Positions 6,755 through 16,224 of a DNA stretch of 64,000 nt are shown in pieces. The DNA is from Mesorhizobium sp. 131-2-1 (GTDB lineage: Bacteria; Pseudomonadota; Alphaproteobacteria; Rhizobiales; Rhizobiaceae). The translations under genes and the position numbers were made by a program. The notes under the pieces were generated by a model. The model was not told the DNA's origin. It saw nothing but the letters and a program-made list of their open reading frames with translations, and made no database searches. Position 1 is the first letter of the stretch; every line of letters starts with the position of its first letter. The DNA lies in contig NZ_AP023247.1 in the NCBI RefSeq assembly GCF_016756535.1, positions 6,510,501 to 6,574,500 on the forward strand, given 5' to 3'.

Positions 6755-8241
6755 ATCCCGCTGCCCATTTCTTCGGCTACCGGGTCGGGCCAGCTCTCGA
6801 CGGTGGTACGGCTGATAAAGCCAAGATGCTCAGGGTTCGCGCACGGCGCGCGCTGTAGAAGGCTGTCAAGAATGCGGCGAGCTCGCCAGGCCAGCAGGCT
6901 TAGGTTCGGATCGGCCAGCCCGCGCTGCCCGGGATTGGCGTTCTGTACGAAGATGCGTCTGTCACGCGGTCCGTCCCAGCACACCGAAAAATCCGCGTTG
7001 ATGACCAACTCATTGTCGGTCTGTTGCAGCCGATCCGCCATCGGTTCCAAAAAGCTTGGCACGGCGTTCTCGTAACCGGTGGCCAGGATGACGATGTCGG
7101 CCGTGACTTCTTCGACGTCGCCCAAGCCGCGCTGCAGCGTCAAGTTATGACCCGCGCCGGCGTTGATGCAGCGCGAAACGTTGCAACCCGGCCGCAGTGC
7201 GATGTCACATAGGTCTGGCTCAAGAAATTCGTGGCGATACAGCGCCTGGTAGACGGCGCGCAAAGTGCGATCCGAAATACCATCCGAGGCGAGCACGAAA
7301 CGCCGCAGGAACAGCTTGCGCTGCGGCTCGCTCATGGCCGCGAAACGATCCGAAAAACAGGGCATGAACAACTCGTTTGTGAACGGGCTGTTGTCGAGGG
7401 GCAGGTAGTTTTCGCGCTGCGAGACCCAGGTGATCGAGGCAGGCCGCCGTTCTCTTGGCCCACCGACCAAATGCAACAGCACCTCGGCTCCCGACTGGCC
7501 GCCACCAACGACGCAAACATGTTTATGTCGCACCTCAGGATGGATGTGCAGCAAATCGGATGAATGGAACAGGTTGCGTCCGATCCAGCCCTGAAATTGA
7601 AGTGGAATCCGCGCTTGCTTGCCGATGCCGACCACCAGGTCTCTTGCACTGAGAACTGCATCGTCCGTCCGCACCCGAAACTCGCCATCATAGCGTATTT
7701 CGCGCACGGTCTCGCCGCCGCGGACAAGTGGGTTTCTGCGGAACGCCCAGTTCAGGTATTGCTCGAACTCAGCCCTGAGCACAGCATCGAACTGTGCATT
7801 CAGGAAGTGATACAGACGCCCGTTCTCGTGCAAGTAGTTTATGAAGGTGTAGGCGGATCGCGGATTCACCAGCGTGACCAGATCCTTGATGTGGCTGACC
7901 TGGAGTTCTGAGGAATCGAATGCGCTGCCTGGATGCCAGCGGAAGTCGACTTGCCTATCCAAGAACAGTGCTCCGTGCCCGATTTGCTCGTGTATCTGAC
8001 ACGCAAGGCTCAAATTGGACGGGCCAGCACCGATCCCAATGCAAGAGAGATCCAGTTGTCTTGCGCCTACTGACCTTTCCCATACAGACGCTGTGCGCAG
8101 CGAATGCGGGCCATGGCAGTTGGGCTTGCCCTCCCCGCAGGCATCGTCGACACCGCCGGACTTGCGACAGCTTGTCCGCGCGTTCGTAGTATCGGGTGTG
8201 ACGCCCGCGGATCCCGGCTCCGTGATGAGGTCGGCACTCAT
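6751..8241 (-). CDS. L-lysine/L-ornithine N-hydroxylase (flavin N-monooxygenase)
   Basis: A member of the SidA/IucD/PvdA family, which uses FAD, NADPH and oxygen to hydroxylate the side-chain amine of lysine or ornithine. The FAD motif is CIGIGAGPSNLSLA at 67-80. LQVSHIKDLVTLVNPRS (113-129) and TFINYLHENGRLYHF (132-146) are typical of the family. The NADPH motif VVGGGQSGAEVL is at 244-255, and the C-terminal ILATGYENAVP is at 385-395. With the ATG at 8241 it is 496 residues; the first 60 or so are beyond the family's usual start, so a later non-ATG start is possible. It is first in the operon, overlaps the FAD gene by 4 bp, and fits the Spb38/PyrM role of making N6-hydroxylysine. A siderophore role is less likely because no NRPS or acetyltransferase is nearby. 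A decayed 3' copy lies at 20240-20560. Confidence 0.88.
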   Translation of the reverse strand: MSADLITEPGSAGVTPDTTNARTSCRKSGGVDDACGEGKPNCHGPHSLRTASVWERSVGARQLDLSCIGIGAGPSNLSLACQIHEQIGHGALFLDRQVDFRWHPGSAFDSSELQVSHIKDLVTLVNPRSAYTFINYLHENGRLYHFLNAQFDAVLRAEFEQYLNWAFRRNPLVRGGETVREIRYDGEFRVRTDDAVLSARDLVVGIGKQARIPLQFQGWIGRNLFHSSDLLHIHPEVRHKHVCVVGGGQSGAEVLLHLVGGPRERRPASITWVSQRENYLPLDNSPFTNELFMPCFSDRFAAMSEPQRKLFLRRFVLASDGISDRTLRAVYQALYRHEFLEPDLCDIALRPGCNVSRCINAGAGHNLTLQRGLGDVEEVTADIVILATGYENAVPSFLEPMADRLQQTDNELVINADFSVCWDGPRDRRIFVQNANPGQRGLADPNLSLLAWRARRILDSLLQRAPCANPEHLGFISRTTVESWPDPVAEEMGSGI

Positions 8242-9344
8242 GCCGGCGATATGTTGCGCGTGGCTGGCATCAAGACTCCCGCCTCGATGACCCCCGCGTG
8301 GTCAGTGACATGCTTTCGCAACCTATCCCTCATTGCAATTGGGCTCAGTTGTGCGCCTCGACCGCGATGAGCCGACCTTCGGCCAGCTTGGCGACCAGCG
8401 AGGGCACGGTCATCAGTGCGGCGACAGCATTTTTCCGTGGGTTTGATCATAGAAGACATCCGCTGCTGAATTCGGGAAGTCCCCTGCATCGAACGTGCCA
8501 GAGCAAAAGATCAGCAAAGCAACGGAAGGCATGGCTTGCGATCCGTCGAGTATCCGACATTGAGGCCGAAACCTTGCACCGGCGCCGATTTTGCACGTAG
8601 TCGTAGTTTTCGACTTCATGGCGTTGCAGGCGCTCTTGGCACTTTCCACACGGTCGACTGACCTCGGCGCCAAGTGTTCGACCCCGAAAAGGAATTTCCG
8701 TTGCAGCTGACCATCGGGCGTCGCGCACGATCGGGCCAGCCGCGTGAGCTGGAGCGCGAGGAACGAGAAAGAAGAGAGCGCGACCGCGACGACCGGGACC
8801 GTTAGAGGACCATGTTTGATCACCGCGTTTACCAGTACGGCGACCCCGAAAAGGGTGACGAGCGGTTTGGCAAGCTATTTGCAGCCGTCATCTGTCGGGT
8901 ACACTGCAGGCCGCTTATGAAACGGTGTCTGGCTGGTACCAAAACTACGTGCAGTGGCGCGGCGAGATGATAGCTTTTTTGCCGGCTTGTGGCCGTTTTG
9001 ATCGTTGCAGGCCCTTGGCGCTCGAGTCTTATGTGAAGACAGACGAACCGAATCGGAATCCGACTGCTGACGAAACAGCCGATTGTGCAATGGTGGAATT
9101 CACTTACCGAGGCTGAGCGCTCGGACTGGCTGGCCCGGGCGGATTCACCGTGCCCGCGAGGCTTGGGCAGCATACTACCTCAGGCACCGCTCGATTTACA
9201 ACCTGCTGGAGTGATCCACCAAATATAGATCGCAAGGAAGAATCCGCTGGCAGACGGAAAGGCTTGGGGGATGATTTGGTGAGCGGCTTACAGTCGCTCC
9301 CGGAAAGGTGGCCTGGAGCACGGCACCGGCTTCTCCGGAGATCG
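8242..9344. other. Long stretch without a supported gene
   Basis: About 1.1 kb between the N-hydroxylase and the IS256-type element. Open frames on both strands (for example 8413-8823 minus) lack family features and overlap one another. A plus-strand reading near 8815 (FDHRVYQYGDPEKGDERFGKL) is protein-like but short and ends quickly. The operon promoter probably lies within the first few hundred bases, but no sigma-54 or nod-box signal was found. Confidence 0.4.
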
Positions 9345-9353
9345 CCTGTTGTT
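9345..9353. repeat. Left 9-bp target-site duplication of the IS256 element
   Basis: cctgttgtt, repeated exactly at 12405-12413 immediately outside the right inverted repeat. Confidence 0.9.
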
Positions 9354-10522
9354 GGGACTGTCAGGAATTCTGTGCGCGAGGCCATGATGATGGAAAGGAG
9401 AGAATCATCACATGGCTATCGAGAAGGAACTTCTGGACCAACTGCTTGCCGGCCGCGATCCGAATGAGGTGTTTGCCAAGGACGGATTGCTCGACGACCT
9501 GAAGAAGGCGCTTTCGGAACGGATTCTGAACGCTGAACTCGACGAGCACCTTGAGGACGAGAACAGCGAGGGGAATGCCAATCGCCGTAACGGCCATTCG
9601 CGAAAGTCAGTGCTGACGGGCACATCGAAGATGACGCTGACGATCCCGCGCGACCGTGCCGGAACCTTCGATCCGAAGCTGATCGCCAAATACCAGCGCC
9701 GCTTTCCCGATTTCGACGACAAGATCATCTCCATGTATGCGCGCGGCATGACGGTGCGCGAGATCCGCGGGCATCTGGAGGAGCTCTACGGCATCGACGT
9801 ATCGCCGGACCTGATCTCGGCCGTCACCGACGCCGTCCTGGAGGAAGTGGCCGAACGGCAGAGCCGGCCGCTGGATGCGGTCTATCCGCTGGTCTTCTTC
9901 GATGCCATCCGGGTCAAGATCAGGGACGAGGGCTTCGTGCGCAACAAGGCCGTCTACATCGCGCTCGGCATCCTGGCGGACGGCACGAAGGAGATTCTCG
10001 GCATCTGGATCGAGCAGACCGAGGGCGCCAAGTTCTGGCTGCGTGTCATGAACGAGCTGAAGAGCCGTGGCGTCGCCGACGTCCTGATCGCCGTCGTCGA
10101 CGGCCTGAAGGGCTTCCCCGAGGCGATCAACGCCGTCTTCCCCCAGACCGTGGTCCAAACGTGCATTGTGCATCTGATCCGCCATTCCCTGGAGTTCGTG
10201 TCGTGGAAGGATCGCAAGCCGGTCGTGCCGGCGCTGCGCGCGATCTACCGGGCAAAGGACGCCGAAGCCGGCATGAAGGCCCTGGAGGACTTCGAGGCCG
10301 GCTACTGGGGCCAGCGGTATCCGGCGATCACCCAGAGCTGGCGGCGCAACTGGCAACACGTGGTGCCGTTCTTCGCCTTCCCCGAAAGCGTGCGCCGGAT
10401 CATTTACACCACGGATGACATCGACAAGCCTGATTTCGGCTTTTTCGACTCCTGGCGTTTCTTTGTTCGGCTTCAGGTGAGCCTGTTTCTTCGTCCCGGC
10501 CCACAGGATTTCCCGTGCGAGC

Positions 10523-10610
10523 GTGTCGAGACGCAGTCAAGGCTGGCCGGTGCGGTGGCGCCACGGCCGGCTGCGAGGTTTCCAGGCCACGCCTTGACTG
10601 CGTCGAGCAC
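10523..10610. ncRNA. Large hairpin in the IS110-type non-coding end (candidate guide RNA part)
   Basis: Bases 10523-10543 (gtgtcgagacgcagtcaagg c) pair with 10591-10610 (gccttgactgcgtcgagcac) to give a long stem with one bulge. A second GC-rich stem (ccggtgcggtggc / gccacggccgg) lies inside the loop. It sits in the non-coding 3' flank of the recombinase gene, where IS1111-subgroup elements encode their bridge RNA. No alignment was possible, so this is a candidate only. Confidence 0.4.
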
Positions 10611-10734
10611 GGCGCCAGTCTGGAGCGGACCGAGACGGCGGTCGTGCCGGCACATTCCCTATGCTATATTTGTCCGGCACGGACGACCACGTGGCAAAGA
10701 GTGGTGTAGGGGATGAGAGTGCCGCCACGCAGCC

Positions 10735-11916
10735 TTATAGTCGTTCCTCCTTTGTGGCGTCCGTGCGCCGCTTCGGCCCGCGTGGCCGCCAATGCCGAAC
10801 TATCAGCTCGTAGGCACGCTCGGCATTCTCGGCCGCGGCCTTCTCGCTGTTTCGCAACTCCTTCACGTTGTAGGCGTAAGCCGAACCACGGCGACCGACA
10901 CCGCGCTCGCCCGGCGCGCCAGCCTTGAGAGCGAGCTGCCTCTGCTTTGCCGCCACCAGCGCCGGGCGAGCCCAGAAGTAGTCCTGCTCCTTTGTCAGCA
11001 GATGCCAGATCAACACCGCGAGCTTGCGGGCGACCGCCACGGCTGCGACCTGATGGCCACGCTTGTTGCGGATGCGCAGGAAGAAGGCGCGGGCATGGGA
11101 ACGCCCATGTTTGCTGATCCGGCCATATTGCGCCAAGCCAAGACCGGATTGGCGCACACGCGGATTGAGGCCGAAGTAGCTCACCAGCCTCTGCGGCTCG
11201 CGGAACCGCCGGATGTCGCCGACGGCGGCGATGATACCGCTCGCGACGATGGCATTGACGCCGGTGATTGTCTGAAGCCGCCGGACTTGCACATCATCAA
11301 CTGCTTCCCGGGCGATGTCGCGATCGAGGTCAGCCAAATCCTCGGCCAGGCGATCGATCTCGCGGATGTGGCGGGCGATAGCGGCCCGCTCGTCGTCGGG
11401 AAGCACCTGCTGCTCGAGCCAGGCGCGACCCCGACGGTTGAACAGATCGGCATGCGGGCACTTCGGCACGAGGTGCGCCTGCAGGATGCCATGCACCTCG
11501 TTCTTCACACGCGTGCGATGCCGCACGACCTGATTGCGCCGCGCGACGAGGCGGCGAAGCCGCTCAGTCCGCTCATCGGGAACCCAGACCTCCGGCAGAA
11601 AGCCGCTGGCATGGAGCTGCGCCAGAACGCCGGCATCGATCCTGTCGGTCTTGATCCTGGCATGGGCGATCGCCTTCACCTGCATCGGGTTGGCGACAAT
11701 CACCCGGCCGACATAGGGCGACAGAACCCGCACCACCGCCATGGCGTTGCCCGTAGCCTCGACGACAACCTCATCCGTCCGTCGCAAACTGCGGCCGAAC
11801 CCTTCCAGTCCCGAGCGGGTCATGTCGACCCGTCCGTGATGGCGCAGCCGGCCATCTTCCCAAACCACCACCTCCGCAAAGGTGCGGTGGATGTCCATTC
11901 CAATCACACGTCTCAT
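10735..11916 (-). CDS. IS110-family DEDD recombinase/transposase
   Basis: A 393-residue protein with an N-terminal RuvC-like DEDD domain starting RRVIGMDIHRTFAEVVVWE (Asp of MDIH), then VVVEATGN (Glu) and KTDRIDAGVLAQL (Asp-x2-Asp). The C-terminal Transposase_20 domain contains LQTITGVNAIVASGIIAAVGDIRRF, the catalytic Ser region near RKHGRSHARAFF, and a basic tail. I start it at the ATG at 11916; the open frame upstream has no family match. IS110 enzymes act as recombinases guided by an RNA encoded in the element. The coding region seems intact, so this element may be active even though its host IS256 is dead. Confidence 0.88.
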   Translation of the reverse strand: MRRVIGMDIHRTFAEVVVWEDGRLRHHGRVDMTRSGLEGFGRSLRRTDEVVVEATGNAMAVVRVLSPYVGRVIVANPMQVKAIAHARIKTDRIDAGVLAQLHASGFLPEVWVPDERTERLRRLVARRNQVVRHRTRVKNEVHGILQAHLVPKCPHADLFNRRGRAWLEQQVLPDDERAAIARHIREIDRLAEDLADLDRDIAREAVDDVQVRRLQTITGVNAIVASGIIAAVGDIRRFREPQRLVSYFGLNPRVRQSGLGLAQYGRISKHGRSHARAFFLRIRNKRGHQVAAVAVARKLAVLIWHLLTKEQDYFWARPALVAAKQRQLALKAGAPGERGVGRRGSAYAYNVKELRNSEKAAAENAERAYELIVRHWRPRGPKRRTDATKEERL

Positions 11917-12404
11917 CGGCTCCCTCTCCTCAAACAGTCGGGAGCCGGCGGGCGACGCGACACCTACGGATCCGCGCTCTCGGCGCAACCGGGCAGGTCG
12001 CAGGGGCGGCCAGCTACTAACGCGAGCTCGCAGCTCATCGAATACATCGGCCTGCCCGCACTTGGCGTGCTCCCGGTGCCCCTGTCCCGGATGGTCGCAC
12101 CATACGCCGAAAATCGCTCATCTCCAGCGGGGATCGGATGGCACCGTCATGATCATACCGGTTACGAACGCGATCGAGGCGCTGAATTCCAAGCTGCGCC
12201 GCGCTGTCCGTACCCGGGGACACTTCCCGAGTGACGATGCGGCCATGAAGCTGCTATATCTGGTCCTGAACCACGCCGCCGAGGATTGGAAACGACCGCC
12301 GCGCGAGTGGTTCGAGGCCAAAACCCAGTTCGCCGTCGTCTTCGGCGAAAGGTTCGTCAGCCAATGACGAAACCGGCCTCGCGCACAGAATTCCTGACAG
12401 TCCC

Positions 12405-12413
12405 CCTGTTGTT
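12405..12413. repeat. Right 9-bp target-site duplication of the IS256 element
   Basis: cctgttgtt, an exact copy of 9345-9353. Confidence 0.9.
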
Positions 12414-13432
12414 AGCGCCAACCTTGCTTGAATTCTTCGATGCTGGGCGAGGCGATCTCCTTGAGAGTTCCGAACCTGCCGGTCAAAACTCGGCAAGGTC
12501 GTGAAACAGATTGAGACGCCTCGCTCTCCTTACCCCATCATGGGCGGCCGAGCGCCGACCGCGAAGAAAAGCGAGTGACCTGCGGGACGGTCCAGAAAAA
12601 GTGCAGGAGTGGCTTGACCTAAACGACCGCAATCAGAGAAGACTTTGATGTCCCTCATACCGCAGCCTTCCTCATACCAGCGGACCCAGAAGCTGGCCAA
12701 ATGGCGCTCTGCCAATCCTAACAGATCAGACAACGTGACAGCGCGTAGAGTGCTGGTTGCCTTGCCGCGCGGAGGCGCCAGCGGTGTATGTCTCGCCAGT
12801 TACCTCCTGCCGCGTCAGATGGTGCTGACGCTTAACCTAAACCTACACCAACCTTAACTTTATTTAACAATACGTCACAGCCCCTATAACTGTACACAAG
12901 ACGACGTTCTTAACATAATCAACTACTTGGCAACCACACTCGCACTTCCGTGGCTGCGTTGACGGTAAAACCTGTAAATGGTAGTCTTTTGCTGAAAGTT
13001 TTATCAACTCCCGTTTGATCAGATGCAAGGCCACATGCAAATGGTCAACCGATAGTCACACCCATTTTGGGCGCTGGTTGCTTGTCCTGTTTCTACTAAG
13101 AGAGAGGCTGCAAAGGTTAACTAGGATCAATTAACGATTTAACAGCGGCGGCTTGCTTTTCAGACTTCGGCTCGAGGCCGATTACTCAAACAATCCATGG
13201 CATTTATAGTTTCTTTGCCGGCTCGTTAGAAACTTTATAGCGAATGCGGTTGCACTTTGGAAAAGTGGCGAGCCAAGGCCCGAAGAATGGACGACAGGTG
13301 TGAAGCTCGCGGCCACAAAGACTGCGCTTGCGCTGTAAATTAAGGAGCAAAACAACGCGGCTCATACTGAAGCGCTTGGCCCCAAAGTAAAGCAAAGTCA
13401 ATATTTTGCAGCAGTCGTCCGAAAGGTTCCGC
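12414..13432. other. AT-rich stretch without a supported gene
   Basis: About 1 kb between the IS element and the HAD-domain gene. From about 12830 the base composition becomes clearly more AT-rich than the window average. Short frames on both strands lack family features. The sequence actcaaacaatccatgg near 13185 recalls part of a nod box but does not extend into one. The promoter of the following gene should lie here. Confidence 0.4.
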
Positions 13433-16147
13433 ATGAAACGTGTGTTTGATCCTGACTCTTATGCCGAGATCGTCCCGCGAGTTCCCGGCGACGAGGTTTA
13501 TCAGTTTATTGGTTTCCCTGATGCAATGTTTCCAGACGGGGGCTGCCTGAGAGAAACGATCGCCCAACGGCAAAACCCGGATGATCGCCTGCTCGGGAGA
13601 GGCATGCGTGATACGCACTATAAGACACAGGTCAGAGTAAAAGACATTCCAACTATTCTGGACGAATTCCACAACTCCATACACATCCTTTCGCTTGACT
13701 GCTTCGATACGTTGCTATGGCGCAAGACAGCAACGCCCGAAGATGTTTTTGCCGTGCTGGCCAATAATCCCGTCGCGCGAAGCTTGGGGGTGACTCCCGA
13801 CCAACGGATTCGTGCTGCTGGGCGTGCCTATCGAGCAAATCTCTTAGAGAAAGACTCCGGGGAGATCGATCTCGTTGATGTTTATCGACATTTTGCGTCG
13901 CTTTCTGGTGAGGAACGGGAACTCTTGACCGAGGCGGAAATCCAGACCGAGATGAATGTTTGCTTTGCATTCTGGCCCTACGTCGAACTGATCAGGCAGG
14001 CGCATGCCCGTGGGATTAAAATTATTATCGTGAGCGATATGTATTTACGCGAAGGTCAGTTAAGGCGCCTCTTGGCTCGGCACCTGCCTCCAGATGCTAT
14101 GAAGGCAATCAGTAAGGTTTACTGCTCTGTTGATTATGGGACACCGAAGAGTGATGCCCTTTTTCAAGTTGTGATTAAAGAGTGCGGCGTGTTTGCCTCA
14201 CAAATACTTCACATTGGCGATAATGGTATATCCGATGCGCAAGTCCCGCGAAAATTGGGTATACGTGCTCTGCATTTCGTGGCATTTGATCGCAAGGTCA
14301 CCGACTTTTTGCGGCTACAGCACGCGGCATCTTCGTTGATTGTAATGGAGGAGGCTGCGCCGGAGGCAGTTGTTGTCCCTCGCTATAGTCCATTTCGGCC
14401 GGTGTTCTCTGCGGAGGACCTGCATCCGAATGCGCCTGAGACAGTGATCGGCTACTTGTCGTTTGGTCCGGTGCTTTACGCCTACGCCCGTTTTCTCATG
14501 GATGAGGTTGAGGCGCTAGAACAGCGGGGCCAACGAGTAAGAGTTCTCTTTCTTTTGCGTGATGCTTATCTTCTTTCAGCTGCGTGTGAAGCCTATGCGC
14601 GCAGGCCTATTGGCAAGCTGGCACGAATCAACAGATTTGTATCTGTTGCATCATCTTTCAAAACTATCACTGACGTCGATTACTACCTCAGCGAGATCGA
14701 TACGAGGATTGATAATTTTCATTCCACTGCGAAACAGCTTTTGCTTCCGCCCGAAGTGACCGAATTGCTGATACGGATCGCACATCAATCTGCCGATCCA
14801 CAAAAAACGTTCCATCAGCTGCTGCGCGATGACGATGTGTTGGCGCTCATATTCCAAAAGTCGTCCGCTCTGCGTTCCAGATTGAGGCGCTATATGTCAA
14901 GTGTTTTAAAGTTGGAGGAAGGTGACACGGTTGTTTTGGCAGACAATGGTTATGACGGCACGATCCTGGACTATCTGACCCGCACCTTTAAAGATGAAAT
15001 AAAAATAGACATATTGGGTCGCTATCTGGTCGCATCCCACCATCCTTACCGTCCGGCGAACAGAAAAGAGCTTATTACGACATCATCGTGGGAATACCAT
15101 TTGTTTGAGCAATGTTGTACCGTCAAGGAAGGGGCGGTTGTGGATTATGATGATGACGGAAATCCAGTTTTCGATAATGTCGAGCTTAGTGAGAAGCAGT
15201 ACGGGAAGGCGAAGAATGTTCAATCTGAATGCGTGCGCTTCATCAATGATGCCGTGACGTTTTTTACCAAATCTGGCGTCACGCACGATTTAGCTATTTT
15301 AAAACACTCCGCCCATGCAGCCCTATTCCGCCATGTCTATATGCCCATTGAAGCGGAGCTGGAATATTTCAGGGATTTTCAACACGACAACGGTGTCGGA
15401 CAAGATCGTCTCCTTACGATCTACAATCAAGAAAGTGCCTTGAAGACTGTGAGGCGCCTTCCGTCGCCTTATCGTCTGGATGCATATGAAACACGCAGCT
15501 TGGGACTTGACTTTACATTCAGCGCTTTGTTACAGAAAAGATTTAAGATTAATCTAGTTGAAAGAGATATGAACGTACGTTTTTCACCCTTGGAGATTTC
15601 GGTAGGAGGGGCGCACGAATCGAAGGTGTTCTTGCTTAGAGCGCACCATCTGTATGACGGATACTTCTCACTGTTGGTTCCATATCTAAGCGGAACCTGG
15701 GTGAAGATGTTTTTGGGGCTACATTACGAGTGGTTGCAGGTTGCAGATATAGCACTATCGAACGGTGCAAGATGCGGGCTAAAAACGCTATTGGGATCTG
15801 TGGACTTGAAGGAAATAACGCAGCATGGCGAGATTTACCATTGCCTGTCGCGAGAAAGTGTTGCGATAATTCGTCCGATTGATTGTGAACAGTTCCAAGC
15901 TCCTCATTACTGTCATATTATCTTTCGCCCATTGGTTTCGAGGGCTGCTGATCCGCCGGGGGGCCAGGCACCACGCAATAATGAGGAAAGTCACGCGTGC
16001 CCAGTGGTGCGAGTACGCGGCTGCGACGATCGAACTGGCGAACTGTTCAGATCCTATGAAGGTGCGCCGGGAGAACGGCAAGTAGTAGATGGAGAAAGCC
16101 TAATACTTGCAGGAGTAGCGTCCACGTCGGGCACGAGCAGTGCGTAG
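13433..16147 (+). CDS. Large protein with an N-terminal HAD-type hydrolase domain (COG5610-like)
   Basis: About 904 residues. HAD motif I is LSLDCFDTLLW (Asp near residue 89), motif II IIIVSDMYL, and motifs III-IV GTPKSDAL and ILHIGDNGISDAQ, so residues about 80-300 form a HAD phosphatase-like fold. The next 500 residues are conserved in such proteins but have no known activity; relatives occur in polysaccharide gene clusters. The ATG at 13433, with gaaagg upstream, is better than the TTG at 13406. Codon use and the AT-rich surroundings differ from neighbouring genes, suggesting separate acquisition. After about residue 840 the sequence turns Gly/Arg/Pro-rich, while another frame (15930-16085) looks more protein-like, so the true C terminus may be frame-shifted. 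Substrate unknown; a role in surface glycan modification is only a guess. Confidence 0.75.
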   Translation: MKRVFDPDSYAEIVPRVPGDEVYQFIGFPDAMFPDGGCLRETIAQRQNPDDRLLGRGMRDTHYKTQVRVKDIPTILDEFHNSIHILSLDCFDTLLWRKTATPEDVFAVLANNPVARSLGVTPDQRIRAAGRAYRANLLEKDSGEIDLVDVYRHFASLSGEERELLTEAEIQTEMNVCFAFWPYVELIRQAHARGIKIIIVSDMYLREGQLRRLLARHLPPDAMKAISKVYCSVDYGTPKSDALFQVVIKECGVFASQILHIGDNGISDAQVPRKLGIRALHFVAFDRKVTDFLRLQHAASSLIVMEEAAPEAVVVPRYSPFRPVFSAEDLHPNAPETVIGYLSFGPVLYAYARFLMDEVEALEQRGQRVRVLFLLRDAYLLSAACEAYARRPIGKLARINRFVSVASSFKTITDVDYYLSEIDTRIDNFHSTAKQLLLPPEVTELLIRIAHQSADPQKTFHQLLRDDDVLALIFQKSSALRSRLRRYMSSVLKLEEGDTVVLADNGYDGTILDYLTRTFKDEIKIDILGRYLVASHHPYRPANRKELITTSSWEYHLFEQCCTVKEGAVVDYDDDGNPVFDNVELSEKQYGKAKNVQSECVRFINDAVTFFTKSGVTHDLAILKHSAHAALFRHVYMPIEAELEYFRDFQHDNGVGQDRLLTIYNQESALKTVRRLPSPYRLDAYETRSLGLDFTFSALLQKRFKINLVERDMNVRFSPLEISVGGAHESKVFLLRAHHLYDGYFSLLVPYLSGTWVKMFLGLHYEWLQVADIALSNGARCGLKTLLGSVDLKEITQHGEIYHCLSRESVAIIRPIDCEQFQAPHYCHIIFRPLVSRAADPPGGQAPRNNEESHACPVVRVRGCDDRTGELFRSYEGAPGERQVVDGESLILAGVASTSGTSSA

Positions 16148-16224
16148 GTATCCCAGAGGCTGTCGGCGAAGCGTCGGTAGCGGATCGTATAGGCCTGCCA
16201 CTGAGCATGTGCTGGAGGTGCACA

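Larger units (their letters stand above)
10414..12166 (-). mobile_element. IS110-type element nested in the IS256 transposase gene
   Basis: About 1.75 kb inserted between an ACG Thr codon and an AAC Asn codon of the IS256 transposase. The flanking coding sequences join exactly in frame when it is removed. The limits are deduced from that frame and could be off by a few bases, because IS110 elements lack terminal inverted repeats and make little or no target duplication. It encodes one DEDD recombinase on the minus strand, with about 320 bp of non-coding DNA on the 3' side and about 250 bp on the 5' side. Confidence 0.85.
9412..12367 (+). pseudogene. IS256-family transposase, interrupted
   Basis: Mutator-type DDE transposase in two pieces. 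The 5' part (9412-10413, 334 codons) carries the first two catalytic acids in VFFDAIRVKIRDEG and VVDGLKGFPEAI, then runs to RRIIYTT. The 3' part (12167-12367) resumes with NAIEALNSKLRRAVRTRG, holding the third acid (Glu), and ends ERFVSQ. Joining 10413 to 12167 gives 401 codons, including the stop, with no gap or frame change, which is the usual family length. The break is caused by the IS110-type element. As it stands the first part runs on into the inserted DNA and lacks the catalytic Glu, so the copy should be inactive. Confidence 0.92.
9354..12404 (+). mobile_element. IS256-family element carrying a nested IS110-type insertion
   Basis: The ends are inverted repeats: gggactgtcaggaattctg at 9354 and its complement cagaattcctgacagtccc ending at 12404, with pairing continuing for about 30 bp. 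They are flanked by a 9-bp direct repeat, cctgttgtt, at 9345-9353 and 12405-12413. This is the target duplication expected for IS256 elements (8-9 bp). Without the nested insertion the element would be 1298 bp, which is normal for the family. Intact ends and a matching duplication indicate fairly recent arrival by transposition. Confidence 0.93.

Noticed and set aside
8296..8330. Regulatory box upstream of the N-hydroxylase (tcagtgacatgctttcgcaacc)
   Set aside because: Superficial likeness to a TtsI box in one orientation only, with poor spacing. No sigma-54 or NifA site was found either.
10792..12234. 480-codon plus-strand open frame across the IS110-type element
   Set aside because: It is the antisense shadow of the recombinase gene.
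12984..13016. Possible TtsI (type III secretion) box
   Set aside because: gtcttttgctgaaagttt resembles the consensus only with two inserted bases, and no effector or secretion gene follows.
13178..13202. Possible nod box (actcaaacaatccatgg)
   Set aside because: Only the AAACAATC core is similar. The upstream ATCCA...GATG half and the 3' TTTTACC half are missing, and the following gene is not a known nod gene.
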